The translations under genes and the position numbers were made by a program. DNA of 64,000 nucleotides from SXOA01 sp046153945 (GTDB lineage: Bacteria > Planctomycetota > Planctomycetia > Pirellulales > Pirellulaceae). Where the stretch lies: assembly GCA_046153945.1 (NCBI GenBank), contig JBJXFF010000090.1:38691-102690 (forward strand), read 5' to 3'. Under the pieces are notes generated by a model. The model was not told where the DNA came from, made no database searches, and was given only the letters and a program-made list of their open reading frames with translations. Numbering within the stretch: the stretch's first letter is position 1; every line of letters begins with the position of its first letter. Of the stretch, positions 51,548 through 61,600 are shown piece by piece.

Positions 51548-52726
51548 TTACCAGTCCTCTCCGGCCACTTCATAGGGATCTTCTTCCGCCAGCTTTTGAG
51601 CCTTGGCAAGTAGTGAAGCGGCTTGCTGTGCTTGTTGCGGTTCGAGGCAGCCCGGCAGGATTTTAGCCAGGACTTTGGCGGCCTGGGCGGCGCGCTTTAG
51701 CTTGGTAAGCAGGACCTGACCGAGAGCGAGACGGATGAGGGGTTCTCGTTGGTTGTGGAACTTCAAGTATTCGGCCATCACGAGCACGGCGTCGTCGTAC
51801 ATTTGCTGGGTGCGGAGACCGGTGATGAGTGCAACGTGGTCCTCCTCCGGCAGCCGCCAGCCGGGCATCTGCGCGATGCCGCGGCGATGGACGGCGAGCG
51901 CGGAAGCCGCATCTCCGGCCGCCAGATTGTGCCGGATGATGTTGAGCATGGTGTCGCGTTTACTGGCAATCGCTGTCTGCCCTTGGGGAGATTCGATGTA
52001 TTCCTGGGCCAACTCGTGCTGCCTCTTTTCATTGCGGCCGGACCAGACCGAGAAGGCATCCCAGTTCTCGCAGTCCACCCAGCCGAACTTGAGCAGGGCG
52101 ATGCCGACGGCAGCACCAATGCCCGCGCCGGCGAGATGCAGAACTTCGCTTGTGATGGCCGCAGCCATGTCCTTCGCGAAAACGGCTCCTAGGATTCCCA
52201 TCGCGAGTTCAAAGGCCAATGCGATGCCGGAGAATATCCAAATGGTGCAATCGAATGAAAAGGGACGAAATCCGAACCAGCAGAGGACGCTGATTTCGTT
52301 GGCGGGTGCCCAGATCATGGCGATGGCGATGAGACCGTAAATCCCGCCCGATGCCCCGAGCGCGCCGCCTTCCTCAAAGCCGAGCATTAGGGTCTGTAAC
52401 AATCCGCATTCCACAATGCCGATGGCGTTGTAAATCAACAAGAATCGCCACCAGCCGACCTTGCCTTCCACAATCAGGCCAAAGCTCCACAGAAAAATCA
52501 TGTTGCCCAGGAGGTGCATAATATCGGCGTGCATATAATTCGCCGTCACCCACTGCCAAGGGAGCCACCAGCCGAAGCGGAGAATGCCGATACCATAAAT
52601 CAAATCGCGGGTCTCTTCCGGCCGCGTAATGACGAACATGAACACAAACACATTGACCACGATGATCCCCACTGTGGCGATGGGCCAATGGTAAACCGGC
52701 GCGTCGGTCTGGTACGGTATGAGCAC
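51548..52726 (-). CDS. Rhomboid-family intramembrane serine protease
   Basis: A 392-residue protein from the GTG at 52726; the family N-terminus 'LIPYQTDAPVYHWP' begins right there. It has six to seven membrane segments. The catalytic Ser126 is in 'LGASGGIYGL' and the His197 base in 'VLHLAGAGIG'. 'HADIMHLLGNMIFLW' (His66, His71, Asn75) forms the oxyanion side. The cytosolic C-terminal 170 residues are helical with TPR-like character. Substrates are unknown. It is the first gene of the operon with WD40, epimerase and DUF420, and divergent from prmC. Confidence 0.9.
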   Translation of the reverse strand: MLIPYQTDAPVYHWPIATVGIIVVNVFVFMFVITRPEETRDLIYGIGILRFGWWLPWQWVTANYMHADIMHLLGNMIFLWSFGLIVEGKVGWWRFLLIYNAIGIVECGLLQTLMLGFEEGGALGASGGIYGLIAIAMIWAPANEISVLCWFGFRPFSFDCTIWIFSGIALAFELAMGILGAVFAKDMAAAITSEVLHLAGAGIGAAVGIALLKFGWVDCENWDAFSVWSGRNEKRQHELAQEYIESPQGQTAIASKRDTMLNIIRHNLAAGDAASALAVHRRGIAQMPGWRLPEEDHVALITGLRTQQMYDDAVLVMAEYLKFHNQREPLIRLALGQVLLTKLKRAAQAAKVLAKILPGCLEPQQAQQAASLLAKAQKLAEEDPYEVAGEDW

Positions 52727-52858
52727 GGGGGAAGTATGATTTCGGCGCGGCGATGCGGCAAGCGGAGAACTTGTGGGAGGAGCCCCATTGTCCCCAGCCG
52801 GGGATACCGGGAAACTGAGGACGGTTCCCGCCAAAAGTCTCATCCAACCAATTTCCCA

Positions 52859-53740
52859 ATGACGCAGCCCGAAACATGGACGGTGGGCCGGCTGCTCACC
52901 TGGACCGCGGATTATCTGAAGAAGAGCGGCTCACCCAGCGCACGATTGGATGCCGAAGTGCTGCTTGCGGCGGCCCGGAAGTGCGAGCGGATTGCACTTT
53001 ATACCGCATTTGAAACAGAAGTTCCGGACGACGTTCGAGCTGTCTTTCGCGAACTGGTCAAGCGCCGTGCTGCCGGAACGCCGGTCGCCTATCTGGTTGG
53101 TAAGAAGGAGTTTTACTCACTTTCATTCCTGGTCACGCCCGATGTGCTGATTCCGCGGCCGGAAACTGAGCACCTCGTCGTCGCGGCGGTCGATTTGCTG
53201 GCGGCTCTCCCCGCGGATTCCCATTCGCTAGTCGCCGATGTCGGCACCGGCAGTGGGGCGATTGCCGTGAGCCTGGCAAAACATGCGGCCCATGCGAAGA
53301 TCATCGCGACGGACATCAGTCCCGAGGCACTTGTCGTTGCCCGGCAGAACGCAGCCAGCCACGGAGTCAGCGAGCGGATCGAATTTGTGGAAACGGACTT
53401 GCTGGAGAAGGTCTCGGCAGAGCGGAAATTCGATCTCGTTGTCAGCAACCCTCCCTACATCGGCTTGAACGAAGAAGCGACACTCGCCCCCCAAGTCCGC
53501 GACCATGAGCCGCACCTGGCGCTTTTTGCGGGGCCCGATGGAACGGAAATCATTGCCCGCCTCATTCCGCAAGCGGCGGCGAGGCTGAAGAGTGGGGGCT
53601 ATTTGCTGATGGAAGTGAGTCCGCTGATTGCGGCGGGAGTGGCGGACCTTGTGCAGAAATCCAATGCCTTTGAGCCGGCGACGATTCTGAAGGATCTCGC
53701 CGGTCTGGCTCGAGTGGTTCAGGCCAAACGAATTTCCTAA
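52859..53740 (+). CDS. prmC: Release factor glutamine methyltransferase
   Basis: A 293-residue SAM-dependent N5-glutamine methyltransferase that methylates the GGQ motif of peptide release factors. The N-terminal helical domain is followed by the SAM site 'VADVGTGSGAIAVSLA' (residues 125-140) and the diagnostic N-P-P-Y at 197-200, which binds the substrate glutamine. ATG at 52859 is chosen; the open frame reaches further back into the rhomboid gene. It is convergent with the GYF gene and overlaps its stop by four bases. Confidence 0.93.
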   Translation: MTQPETWTVGRLLTWTADYLKKSGSPSARLDAEVLLAAARKCERIALYTAFETEVPDDVRAVFRELVKRRAAGTPVAYLVGKKEFYSLSFLVTPDVLIPRPETEHLVVAAVDLLAALPADSHSLVADVGTGSGAIAVSLAKHAAHAKIIATDISPEALVVARQNAASHGVSERIEFVETDLLEKVSAERKFDLVVSNPPYIGLNEEATLAPQVRDHEPHLALFAGPDGTEIIARLIPQAAARLKSGGYLLMEVSPLIAAGVADLVQKSNAFEPATILKDLAGLARVVQAKRIS

Positions 53741-54603
53741 CGCGCCACGCCTGTCATGGCCGCCGATTTCTTCGGCACTTCCTGAGAGCCGCCAAGTCCC
53801 TGGCTGAGGACAAAGACGAGGCCGATAATGAGTGCCACGCAGATAATCCCCAGCACGACCAGGATGGCAACCGCCATTCCATTTCCTTGATTCTTGCGTG
53901 CCTCGTAAGCGTTCAGCTTGCGGGCTGTGCGCGTGACCGTGGGAATCGGCGCTACTTCGGCCGGCGGTGGTGGAGGTCCTGCTGCCGGGGCTGGTGCGCC
54001 GATGCCGGCCAGAGACGGAAAAAGCTGGCTGGCGGACTTCCATTCGGGAAAGCCTTCTCGCCAGACCAGTGAATCTCCACTGACGCGACCTTCACCCACC
54101 CACTTCCGCATGATGTCTCCGCGAGCCGGACCATACTGACCGCCGCTCGGTGGACGGACATACCAAATGGCATTGGGAGCCTGCGAAATCGGGTCCACTC
54201 CTATCGGCATTTGAGCCGGCGTCGGGTGTGGCATACGCATCACCGCGGGACCTGCCAGCTGATATCCCGGTGCCATGGCTGGAACCGATGGAATCGCCGG
54301 AGCGCCGACAGGCATTACGGGGCGAACGACGGGAGCCGCATAGGTTTGCGTAGCAGGGTGCATCGGCGCTGACGGGGCGACCGCGGTAACCGGTCGGACG
54401 GTCGTCTGGACGACGGCTTGCTGTGCCGTGACTGCCGCCGGGACACTGGCGTCTCCCAGCAAATCCTCGCCGCTATCGCTGGCCGGCGTCTCTTGCGGAA
54501 TCCGGACGGATACGCCGCACTTGGGGCACTTCCCCCGCTTCCCCGCCAGGAATGCCTTCACATTCATTTTGTGCCCATTCGGGCAGAGAAACTTGATGCC
54601 CAT
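53737..54603 (-). CDS. Zinc-ribbon and GYF_2-domain membrane protein
   Basis: A 288-residue protein from ATG 54603. N-terminal zinc ribbon with Cys7 and two more cysteines in 'GKCPKCGVSV'. A long Pro/Ala/Val-rich linker (about 40-140) follows, then a GYF_2 (DUF4339) domain: 'IWYVRPPSGGQYGP', 'WVGEGRVSGDSLVWREG'. After another Pro-rich stretch there is a single membrane segment (about 245-268) and a short tail. GYF domains bind proline-rich peptides, so a scaffolding role is possible. Function is unknown. Confidence 0.85.
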   Translation of the reverse strand: MGIKFLCPNGHKMNVKAFLAGKRGKCPKCGVSVRIPQETPASDSGEDLLGDASVPAAVTAQQAVVQTTVRPVTAVAPSAPMHPATQTYAAPVVRPVMPVGAPAIPSVPAMAPGYQLAGPAVMRMPHPTPAQMPIGVDPISQAPNAIWYVRPPSGGQYGPARGDIMRKWVGEGRVSGDSLVWREGFPEWKSASQLFPSLAGIGAPAPAAGPPPPPAEVAPIPTVTRTARKLNAYEARKNQGNGMAVAILVVLGIICVALIIGLVFVLSQGLGGSQEVPKKSAAMTGVAR

Positions 54604-54731
54604 CGAAATGCTGGGTAGAAGGGAAGCCCCGGCTAAAATTAAAGTCGCAATCGCTTCTTCATTATACACGCCTCCTACGGAATCGGTGCATCGCTTGCTT
54701 CCACCGGCAAAACCGGCACAATTGGACCACC

Positions 54732-55310
54732 ATGGCAAAAGACGATGAATCGCCCGAAGGGCCGCTGGAAATCCCGATTGTCGGCGAGCTGACCGAGCAT
54801 GAGACCGACATCTGTGACAAGCTCCTGTCTGTCCCGGTTGGGGGCGAATGCGTCCTCTATTTCAATTCGCCTGGGGGAAGTGCGTACGCCGCTCTGTCGC
54901 TCATGTCCCTGATGGTCATCCGTGGCCTGGAGGCGACGGGTATTGTCACCGGCGAATGTTCCTCGGCCGCCCTCTGGCCGCTGGCGGCTTGCAAACGCCG
55001 GTACGTCACCCCGCACAGCATCCTCCTCTTTCACCCGATGAAATGGGAAAGCGGTGAACATGTGGAAATCGCCGAAGCCGCGGAATGGGCCCGGCACTTC
55101 GGCCACCTGGAACAGGAGATGGACGGCGTGCTGGCCAAGCTGCTCGACATGCCGAAGGAGAAGCTGGACACTTGGATGCGTCCCGGCAAGTACGTCACTG
55201 GCCGTGAATTCGCCGCTGCGGGACTCGCCGAGCTGATGGAGCTGACCGCCCTGCCGCATTTGCAAGGGACGACGGTAGCAGCGGGGAAGGGGAAGAAGAG
55301 AAAGAAATAG
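54732..55310 (+). CDS. ClpP-like serine protease/hydrolase
   Basis: A 192-residue protein of the ClpP/crotonase-type fold. 'YFNSPGGSAYAALSL' is the oxyanion strand, Ser78 in 'GECSSAALWPLAAC' corresponds to the ClpP nucleophile, and His101 in 'LLFHPM' to its His. At the usual Asp position (D-R-D-N/Y-F in ClpP) the sequence has 'RPGKYVTGREF' instead, so the canonical triad is not obvious. Very basic tail 'GKGKKRKK'. No clpX or clpA is nearby. It may be an orphan ClpP-like protease or a non-proteolytic relative. Confidence 0.8.
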   Translation: MAKDDESPEGPLEIPIVGELTEHETDICDKLLSVPVGGECVLYFNSPGGSAYAALSLMSLMVIRGLEATGIVTGECSSAALWPLAACKRRYVTPHSILLFHPMKWESGEHVEIAEAAEWARHFGHLEQEMDGVLAKLLDMPKEKLDTWMRPGKYVTGREFAAAGLAELMELTALPHLQGTTVAAGKGKKRKK

Positions 55311-55463
55311 CCATTGTGAACGACATCCGCGCATTTGAGGCGGAAGCACTTCGAGCTAGCACCAGGCAGTTTCTCTTGTCGGCTAGAAGCGCGTTTGATA
55401 CCGTCCCCCGTCTGTTAGTGTTGGCGGTTCGGGTTTGACGGCACTCCAACGAAGCTTGGTTTC

Positions 55464-55952
55464 ATGCGCGGAATTATCTCTCGCCGACAGTTACTCCTCA
55501 GCGGCATGCTTGGATCCGTCAGTTTGGCTGCCGGCTGTGGAACGATTCTCCATCCAGAACGCCGCGGCCAGCGCGCGGGCACCCTGGACCCCGGCGTTGT
55601 TCTGCTCGATGGCCTGGGATTGCTGCTGTTCTTTATTCCGGGCGTCATTGCCTTTGCCGTCGATTTCTCCACGGGCGCAATCTACCTGCCCGACGGCGCA
55701 GAGCCGCGACTCTCCGCAAACAACAAACGCCGAACTTTTCAGACGGTTTCCGTCGATCCCAATCATCTATCACGACCAGAGATTGCTAGGACTGTTTCTA
55801 TGCACACTGGAAAATCCGTGCGGCTGGAGGAAGGGGAGTACGACACCGCGAAGCTCAAGAATTTGGACCACTTTTGGCTGGAGATGGACAATCTTCTCGC
55901 CGCACATGATGCGCAGTCCACCCCGGCCGTGATGCGGGCACAGTCTCCTTAA
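55464..55952 (+). CDS. Lipoprotein with conserved 'PGVIAFAVDFSTGAIYLP' region
   Basis: A 162-residue protein with a twin-Arg-like signal (S-R-R-Q-L, residues 6-10) and lipobox S-L-A-A-G-C (Cys25). The segment 'GTILHPERRGQ' after it and a central hydrophobic stretch (about 45-75) with 'IPGVIAFAVDFSTGAIYLP' recur in uncharacterised bacterial lipoproteins. Function is unknown. It lies between the ClpP-like and BatA/VWA genes on the same strand. Confidence 0.75.
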   Translation: MRGIISRRQLLLSGMLGSVSLAAGCGTILHPERRGQRAGTLDPGVVLLDGLGLLLFFIPGVIAFAVDFSTGAIYLPDGAEPRLSANNKRRTFQTVSVDPNHLSRPEIARTVSMHTGKSVRLEEGEYDTAKLKNLDHFWLEMDNLLAAHDAQSTPAVMRAQSP

Positions 55953-56008
55953 GCAATTTCGGTCGCTCCCTAGTACAGCGCCGGTATTCCTTGGTGCATA
56001 ATCCATGA

Positions 56009-58102
56009 ATGCCATTCGCGCCTATTCTCTTCTCCGACATCATCAATTCCCTCCCCTGGTGGGGTTGGCTTTCGCTGGGTCTCATCCCGCCGGCAATCCT
56101 GGCGCTTTACTTCCTCAAGCTCAAACGCCAACAGCTCGCCGTGCCGAGCACCTACCTCTGGAGCCGCACCATTGAGGATCTGCACGTCAACTCGCTCTGG
56201 CAGCGGCTCAGGCAGAGCTTGCTCTTGCTACTGCAATTGCTGCTGATTGTGCTGCTGGCGATTACGCTGCTCCGGCCGGGGTGGAAGGGGACAGAGTTAA
56301 TCGGACATCGGTTCATCTTCCTGATTGACAAGTCCGCCAGCATGGGAGCCAGCGACGTTGGGCCGACGCGACTGGATGAGGCGAAGAAGCAGGTCAAGGC
56401 TCTCATCGAGCAGATGAAGACCGGCGACCAGGCGATGATCATCAGCTTCTCCAGCCGGGCCACGCCGGATCAGAGCTACACCGGCGATCGCAAGCTGCTG
56501 CGGACGAAGGTAGATATGATCTCGCAGACGAATCACACCACCGATCTCAACGAGGCCCTCCGCGCCGCCTCCGGCCTGGCCAATCCGGGGCAAACCGGCG
56601 ACACGAACAACCCGGCGGACATCAACGTCGCCGAGGCGATGCCCGCCACGCTCTATATCTTCACGGACGGCAAGGTCGCCTCCGTCAAGAATTTCAAGCT
56701 CGGCAACCTCGACCCGATCTTTCAAAGAATCGGCTCCGAAAGTTGCGGCAACGTCGGCATCGTCGCCTTTAGCACCGACCACCATCCTGACAAGCCGGAT
56801 AAAATCGAGGCCTTCGCCCGCATCGAGAACTTCGGTTTCAAGCCGGCTGCGATGGAAGCTTCGCTCTACATCAACGGCACGTTGGCCGACGCTCAGAAGG
56901 TCAGCCTACCCGCCCGCAAGTTCAAAACGGTCCGCTCCGCGGCCGGCGAAGAGCAGATTGTCCCCGAAGTTCCCACGATCGCCGGCATCAAATTCGAACT
57001 GGCCCGCACGGCGGAACTGGAAAAGGACGGCATCCTGCGGCTGGAGATCAAGCCAGCTTCCCCGGACGTGGAGGATCACCTGCCGACGGACAACAAGGCC
57101 TTTGCCGTCGTCAGCGCTCCGCATCCCGCCAAGGTATTGCTCGTCACGCCGGGAAACGACGCCCTGATGCTGGCCCTCTCCACCTCCGAGGCCCAGAAAG
57201 TGGCGACCGTCTCCATCATCGAGCCCGCGAAGCTGACAGACAAAGACATTCAGAAGCAACTTCAAGAGGGAGCGTTCGACATGGTCATCTACGACCAGTG
57301 TGCTCCCGCAGCCGAAAAGGACATGCCTGCCTGCAACACCCTCTTCATCGGCCGCGTCCCCCCCGTCCCCGGCTGGTCGGCGAAGCCGAAGGATACCAAC
57401 CCGATCTTCACCGACGCCGATCAGGTCCACCCGCTGACGCAACTGGTTCGGATGAACAACGTGCTGATTGTGGAAGGAACGCCGCTCAAGGGTCCGCCGG
57501 GAACATCGGTGCTGCTCGACTTTGATGACGGACCCCTCTACTGTGTCGCTCCCCGCGGTGGCTTTGAGGATGCGGTGCTGGGCTTTGAAATCTACAGCAC
57601 CAAGAAGGGTGGCGAGCATGAAGCCAACACCGACTGGATGCGACAGCGGAGCTTTCCCGTCTTCGTCATGAACGCGGTTCGCTACCTCGGCGGCGTGAAG
57701 TCCGGTGCCAACGCGCTCACCGCCCGCCCCGGCTCTCCCGTCACCCTCCGGGCGGAAATCCCGGTCAAGTCGCTGCTCGTGCAATCGCCTCGCGGCGACG
57801 GCTTCGAGGTCCCTCGCGAGACACAGAACACCTACGTCTTCGGCAAGGCGGACGACATCGGCGTCTACGACGTCAAGGAAGGGACCGGAGCCAAGGTCAG
57901 CCAGAAGTTCGTCGTCAACCTCTTCGATGAGCAGGAGTGTGACATCTTCCCCGCCTATCGGCTCGACATCGAGCACGAAGTGATCCAAGCCACGGTCAGC
58001 AAGCAAAACGCCCGGCAAGAGGTTTGGAAATGGCTCCTGCTCGGCGCGATCGGACTGCTGATTTTCGAGTGGTACATCTACAACAAGCGGGTGTATTTGT
58101 AG
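56009..58102 (+). CDS. BatA/VWA-domain membrane protein
   Basis: A 697-residue protein. The N-terminal BatA-type domain has two membrane segments (about 15-35 and 69-89), with 'LPWWGWLSLGLIPPAILALYF' at the first. A von Willebrand A domain follows, with the MIDAS motif D-K-S-A-S-M (about residue 107-112). The middle (about 250-640) is beta-rich and includes a region resembling class I glutamine amidotransferase folds ('MVIYDQCAPAAE'). One C-terminal membrane segment ends the protein (about 670-690). Such proteins occur in aerotolerance-like operons with MoxR ATPases, none of which is nearby. Interaction with other membrane proteins is likely. Confidence 0.87.
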   Translation: MPFAPILFSDIINSLPWWGWLSLGLIPPAILALYFLKLKRQQLAVPSTYLWSRTIEDLHVNSLWQRLRQSLLLLLQLLLIVLLAITLLRPGWKGTELIGHRFIFLIDKSASMGASDVGPTRLDEAKKQVKALIEQMKTGDQAMIISFSSRATPDQSYTGDRKLLRTKVDMISQTNHTTDLNEALRAASGLANPGQTGDTNNPADINVAEAMPATLYIFTDGKVASVKNFKLGNLDPIFQRIGSESCGNVGIVAFSTDHHPDKPDKIEAFARIENFGFKPAAMEASLYINGTLADAQKVSLPARKFKTVRSAAGEEQIVPEVPTIAGIKFELARTAELEKDGILRLEIKPASPDVEDHLPTDNKAFAVVSAPHPAKVLLVTPGNDALMLALSTSEAQKVATVSIIEPAKLTDKDIQKQLQEGAFDMVIYDQCAPAAEKDMPACNTLFIGRVPPVPGWSAKPKDTNPIFTDADQVHPLTQLVRMNNVLIVEGTPLKGPPGTSVLLDFDDGPLYCVAPRGGFEDAVLGFEIYSTKKGGEHEANTDWMRQRSFPVFVMNAVRYLGGVKSGANALTARPGSPVTLRAEIPVKSLLVQSPRGDGFEVPRETQNTYVFGKADDIGVYDVKEGTGAKVSQKFVVNLFDEQECDIFPAYRLDIEHEVIQATVSKQNARQEVWKWLLLGAIGLLIFEWYIYNKRVYL

Positions 58103-58108
58103 GCCCGC

Positions 58109-58185
58109 TTAATCCTACTCATACTCCTGCTCGTACTCTTACTCGTCCGTGTTAAGAGGACGAGCAGGAGTACGAGTAAGATTAG
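58109..58185. repeat. Inverted repeat with 26-nt arms of ACTC-type words
   Basis: Arms 58109-58134 and 58160-58185 are reverse complements at 23 of 26 positions; the inner 18 bases (ACTCATACTCCTGCTCGT) differ at one. It lies between the BatA/VWA stop and the convergent small gene and can form a long hairpin in both transcripts. Confidence 0.75.
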
Positions 58186-58200
58186 GAAGAGAGCGTTTCC

Positions 58201-58569
58201 TCATTCGGCACCTTTCTTCAGCCGCTCTCGAACTTCCGGCAGCGGGTATTCCAGTATCGACAGCCCCTCAAGCGTGGCCAACTCCTTCAGCCGTTCCCAG
58301 CCCCGGGTGACAAGCTGTTCGCGCTGCTCAACGAACCGCGAGTCCAGCAGTTCTTTGCGAAAGTCTTCAGCGGCGGTGACGGGCGGAAACTCCGCATGAA
58401 CGATGAACTGCGCCAGCGAAGGATTGCAGGTGATGTGCCGCTCCTTCGTCGTGTGCAGCGTCTCGGGATCGATCAGGCCGACGACGTACCGCAGGTACAG
58501 ATCGCTCTCCCAGATGTTCTCCACATCCTTGCCGCAAACATCGCAGAGATAGCCTTCTTCGCAGTGCAC
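58201..58569 (-). CDS. Small conserved protein with a CxxC near the N-terminus
   Basis: A 122-residue protein from a GTG start. N-terminal 'CDVCGKDVE' (Cys9, Cys12) is followed by 'SDLYLRYVVGLIDPETLHT', 'RHITCNPSLAQFIVH', and a C-terminal charged helix. This arrangement recurs in planctomycete hypothetical proteins. The CxxC with the third Cys of 'ITCNP' could bind zinc. Function is unknown. It is divergent from the kinase gene across about 115 bases. Confidence 0.78.
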   Translation of the reverse strand: MHCEEGYLCDVCGKDVENIWESDLYLRYVVGLIDPETLHTTKERHITCNPSLAQFIVHAEFPPVTAAEDFRKELLDSRFVEQREQLVTRGWERLKELATLEGLSILEYPLPEVRERLKKGAE

Positions 58570-58685
58570 TTGGTGAATCGCCTCTGAGGGTTCGAGGGGT
58601 CGAAGTTTGGAATACGGGAATAATCTACTCTATCATGACGCTCCGCATCGCATTTTCTCGCTGATGGGGTAGAAAGGATCGTGCC

Positions 58686-61600
58686 ATGACGGAAGAAAGC
58701 CTCTTTGACCTCGCTCTGAATACCCCCGCGGCGGAGCGCGGGGCCATGATGGACCGCGAGTGCGCCGGAAAACCCGAGCTTCGGCAGCGGGTGGAAGCTT
58801 TGTTGCGAGCAGATGCTCAGCCGGAGGACGTGCTGCCGGCCCAGCCGATGCTGGATAGGACCGAGACTTTCGCCCCGGTTCGCGGCGGGTCCGAACGGCC
58901 GGGCGTCGTTATTGCCGGCAAGTACAAGCTGCTGCAACAGATTGGCGAAGGGGGGATGGGGAGCGTCTGGATGGCCGACCAGACCGAACCGGTGAAGCGC
59001 CGCGTGGCGGTCAAGCTGATCCGAGTGGAGCGGGGCAACTCCCAGACGATTCTGGCCCGGTTCGAGGCCGAGCGGCAGGCCATCGCCCTGATGGACCATC
59101 CCCACATCGCCAGGCTGCTCGATGCCGGCACCACTGACGACGGCTCTCCCTTCTTTGTCATGGAACTGGTCAAGGGAGTTCCACTCACCGAGTTCTGCGA
59201 TGCCCACAAGTTAAGCGTGCCCGAACGACTGATGCTCTTCCAGCAGATCTGCGCAGCAGTGCAACACGCTCACCAGAAGGGGATCATCCATCGCGACCTG
59301 AAGCCGACAAACATTCTGGTGGAGAGCCACGACGACAAACCGGTGCCGAAAGTCATCGACTTCGGGCTGGCGAAGGCCACCAGCGGAATGCAACTCACCG
59401 AGCATACGCTATTCACGGCTTTGGGGACCGTGGCCGGCACACCGCTCTATATGGCTCCCGAGCAGGCCAAGTTCAATGCCATCGATGTTGACACCAGGGC
59501 CGACATTTATTCCCTCGGCGTCATTCTCTACGAATTGTTGACCGGCACGACTCCCATTGAACGAGAGTCGTTCAAGAAGGCGGCTTTTGACGAAATGTTG
59601 CGGGTAATTCGCGAGCAAGACCCGCCGACGCCGAGCAAGCGGTTGAGTTCCACGGAGTCGAAGCCGAGTGTTGCCGCTAACCGCAGGGCAGAGCCGGCGA
59701 AGCTCGGCCGCTTCGTGAAGGGAGAACTCGATTGGATTGTCATGAAGGCCCTCGCCAAAGAGCGCGACCGGCGCTATGAAACGGCCAATGGCTTTGCCAA
59801 GGATGTCGAACGGTTTCTAAACCATGAACCGGTCCAAGCCGGCCCGCCGAGCGTCAACTATCGGCTGATGAAGTTCGTCCGCCGCAACCGAGTGCAGGTG
59901 ATTGCGGCGAGCCTCGTGCTGCTAGCGGTCATGGCGGGTCTGGCTGGCACCACCATTGGTTTGCTACGAGCGCTAGCGGCGGAAGACGTCGCGAAACTGC
60001 GTTATGAAGACGCCGAAAAGGCACGGGCGAAAGCCGCGGCATCGGCGGTCGCGGAACTCGCCGAGCGCAAGAAGGCCGAAAAGGCGGAGGCCCAAACGCT
60101 GGCCGACTATCGAGCCAGCACGGGGGACGCTATCGAGCAGCTAATCGGCTCGAAGCCAAAACTCGGCATGCAGGAAAGAGCCTACTTGGAAAAAACCTTG
60201 AAACGCTGGGAGGAGTACGCCGCCCGCCAGGGGGACGACGAGCACAGCCGGGACATTCGAGGGGAGGGGCATTTCAATGTGGCTGTCCTTTGGCAGAAAC
60301 TGGGCGACAAGGAGAAGGCACAAGCCGAGTTTCAATCGGCCCGCGCCATCAAACAATCGCTGGTTAATGAGTTCCCGCACGTGCCCGTGTACCAATTAAG
60401 CCTGGCCAACACCCGCCATAATCTGGCAGTCTTGCTCGCCGATTCTGGAGACGTTTCGAAAGCCTTGACTGAGTACAAGGCAACCCGCGACATCAAGCAG
60501 GAATTGGTCCGTCAATATCCCACCAAGCCCTCCTACCAACAGGATCTTGCCCGCACCCATAACAATCTTGGACATTTGCTCGATGGTCAGGGGAGTAGCG
60601 ACGAAGCACGCGTCGAGTACGAGGCAGGCCGCGACATTCAGGCAAAGCTGGTCGTCCAGTTCCCCAACAAAGCCGAGTACCAACAGGATTTGGCCCGTAT
60701 CCTTGAGAATCTTGGGATCTTGTTTGCCCGCCAGAAGAAGTTCCAAGAAGCAAAGATCGAGTTGCAGGAGGCTCGCGACAACCTCAAGAAGCTTTGCGAG
60801 CGGTTCCCTGCCATGCTCGAATTCCAAGAGGGACTGGCCAATAACCATCACAACCTGGGAGTTCTACTCACCGATCTCAAAGAACATGAGTCGGCAAGAG
60901 CCGAGTACCAGGCGGCTTTCGAGATCAGACAGGAACTGGCCCGCCAGTTTCCCGCCATCCCCGCCTTCCAACAGAGCCTGGCACATACCCAGCGGGACCA
61001 GGGAGTCCTTCTGGCCAAAATTGGAGAGAATGAGAATGCGCGGCTAAAGTTTCTGGCTGCCCGCGAGATTCAGAAAAAGTTGGTCGACCAATTCCCCGAC
61101 GAACACGCTTACCAGGACGATCTGGTCATCACGCTTCACTCCTTGGGAAAGCTGCTTGCCAAACTCGGAAAGGACGACGAATCGCGGGCGGAGCATCTGG
61201 CAGCCATCGACCTTCAAAAGAAGCTGGCGCATCGCTTTCCCGACGTGGCAAAATATCAAATCAATCTCGGCGGCAGCTACTGCAACTTTGGGATTCAGTT
61301 GGGGAATGAAGACAAGACTGCAGAGAGCTTGGAGTGGTTTGACCGAGCCGTCCAAACGCTGCAAGCCGTCCAGAAGAAGGTGCCGGGCGATTCGCTGGCC
61401 CGGCAATACTTGCGGAACAGTCATTACGCCCGTGCTCAGGCATACCATCTGCTGAAGAAGTATGTGGAAGCGGTCCAGGATTGGGATCGGGCTATCGATC
61501 TCACTCCGCCGGCTGAACAATCGGAGGTACGCGCGAGTCGCGGCATATCGCAGCTCCAAGTTGGCATGGGTGCCAAAGAAATCGCGGAAATCGGCGAGTT

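Noticed and set aside
56906..58018. Minus-strand open frame of 370 codons
   Set aside because: Antisense to the BatA/VWA gene.
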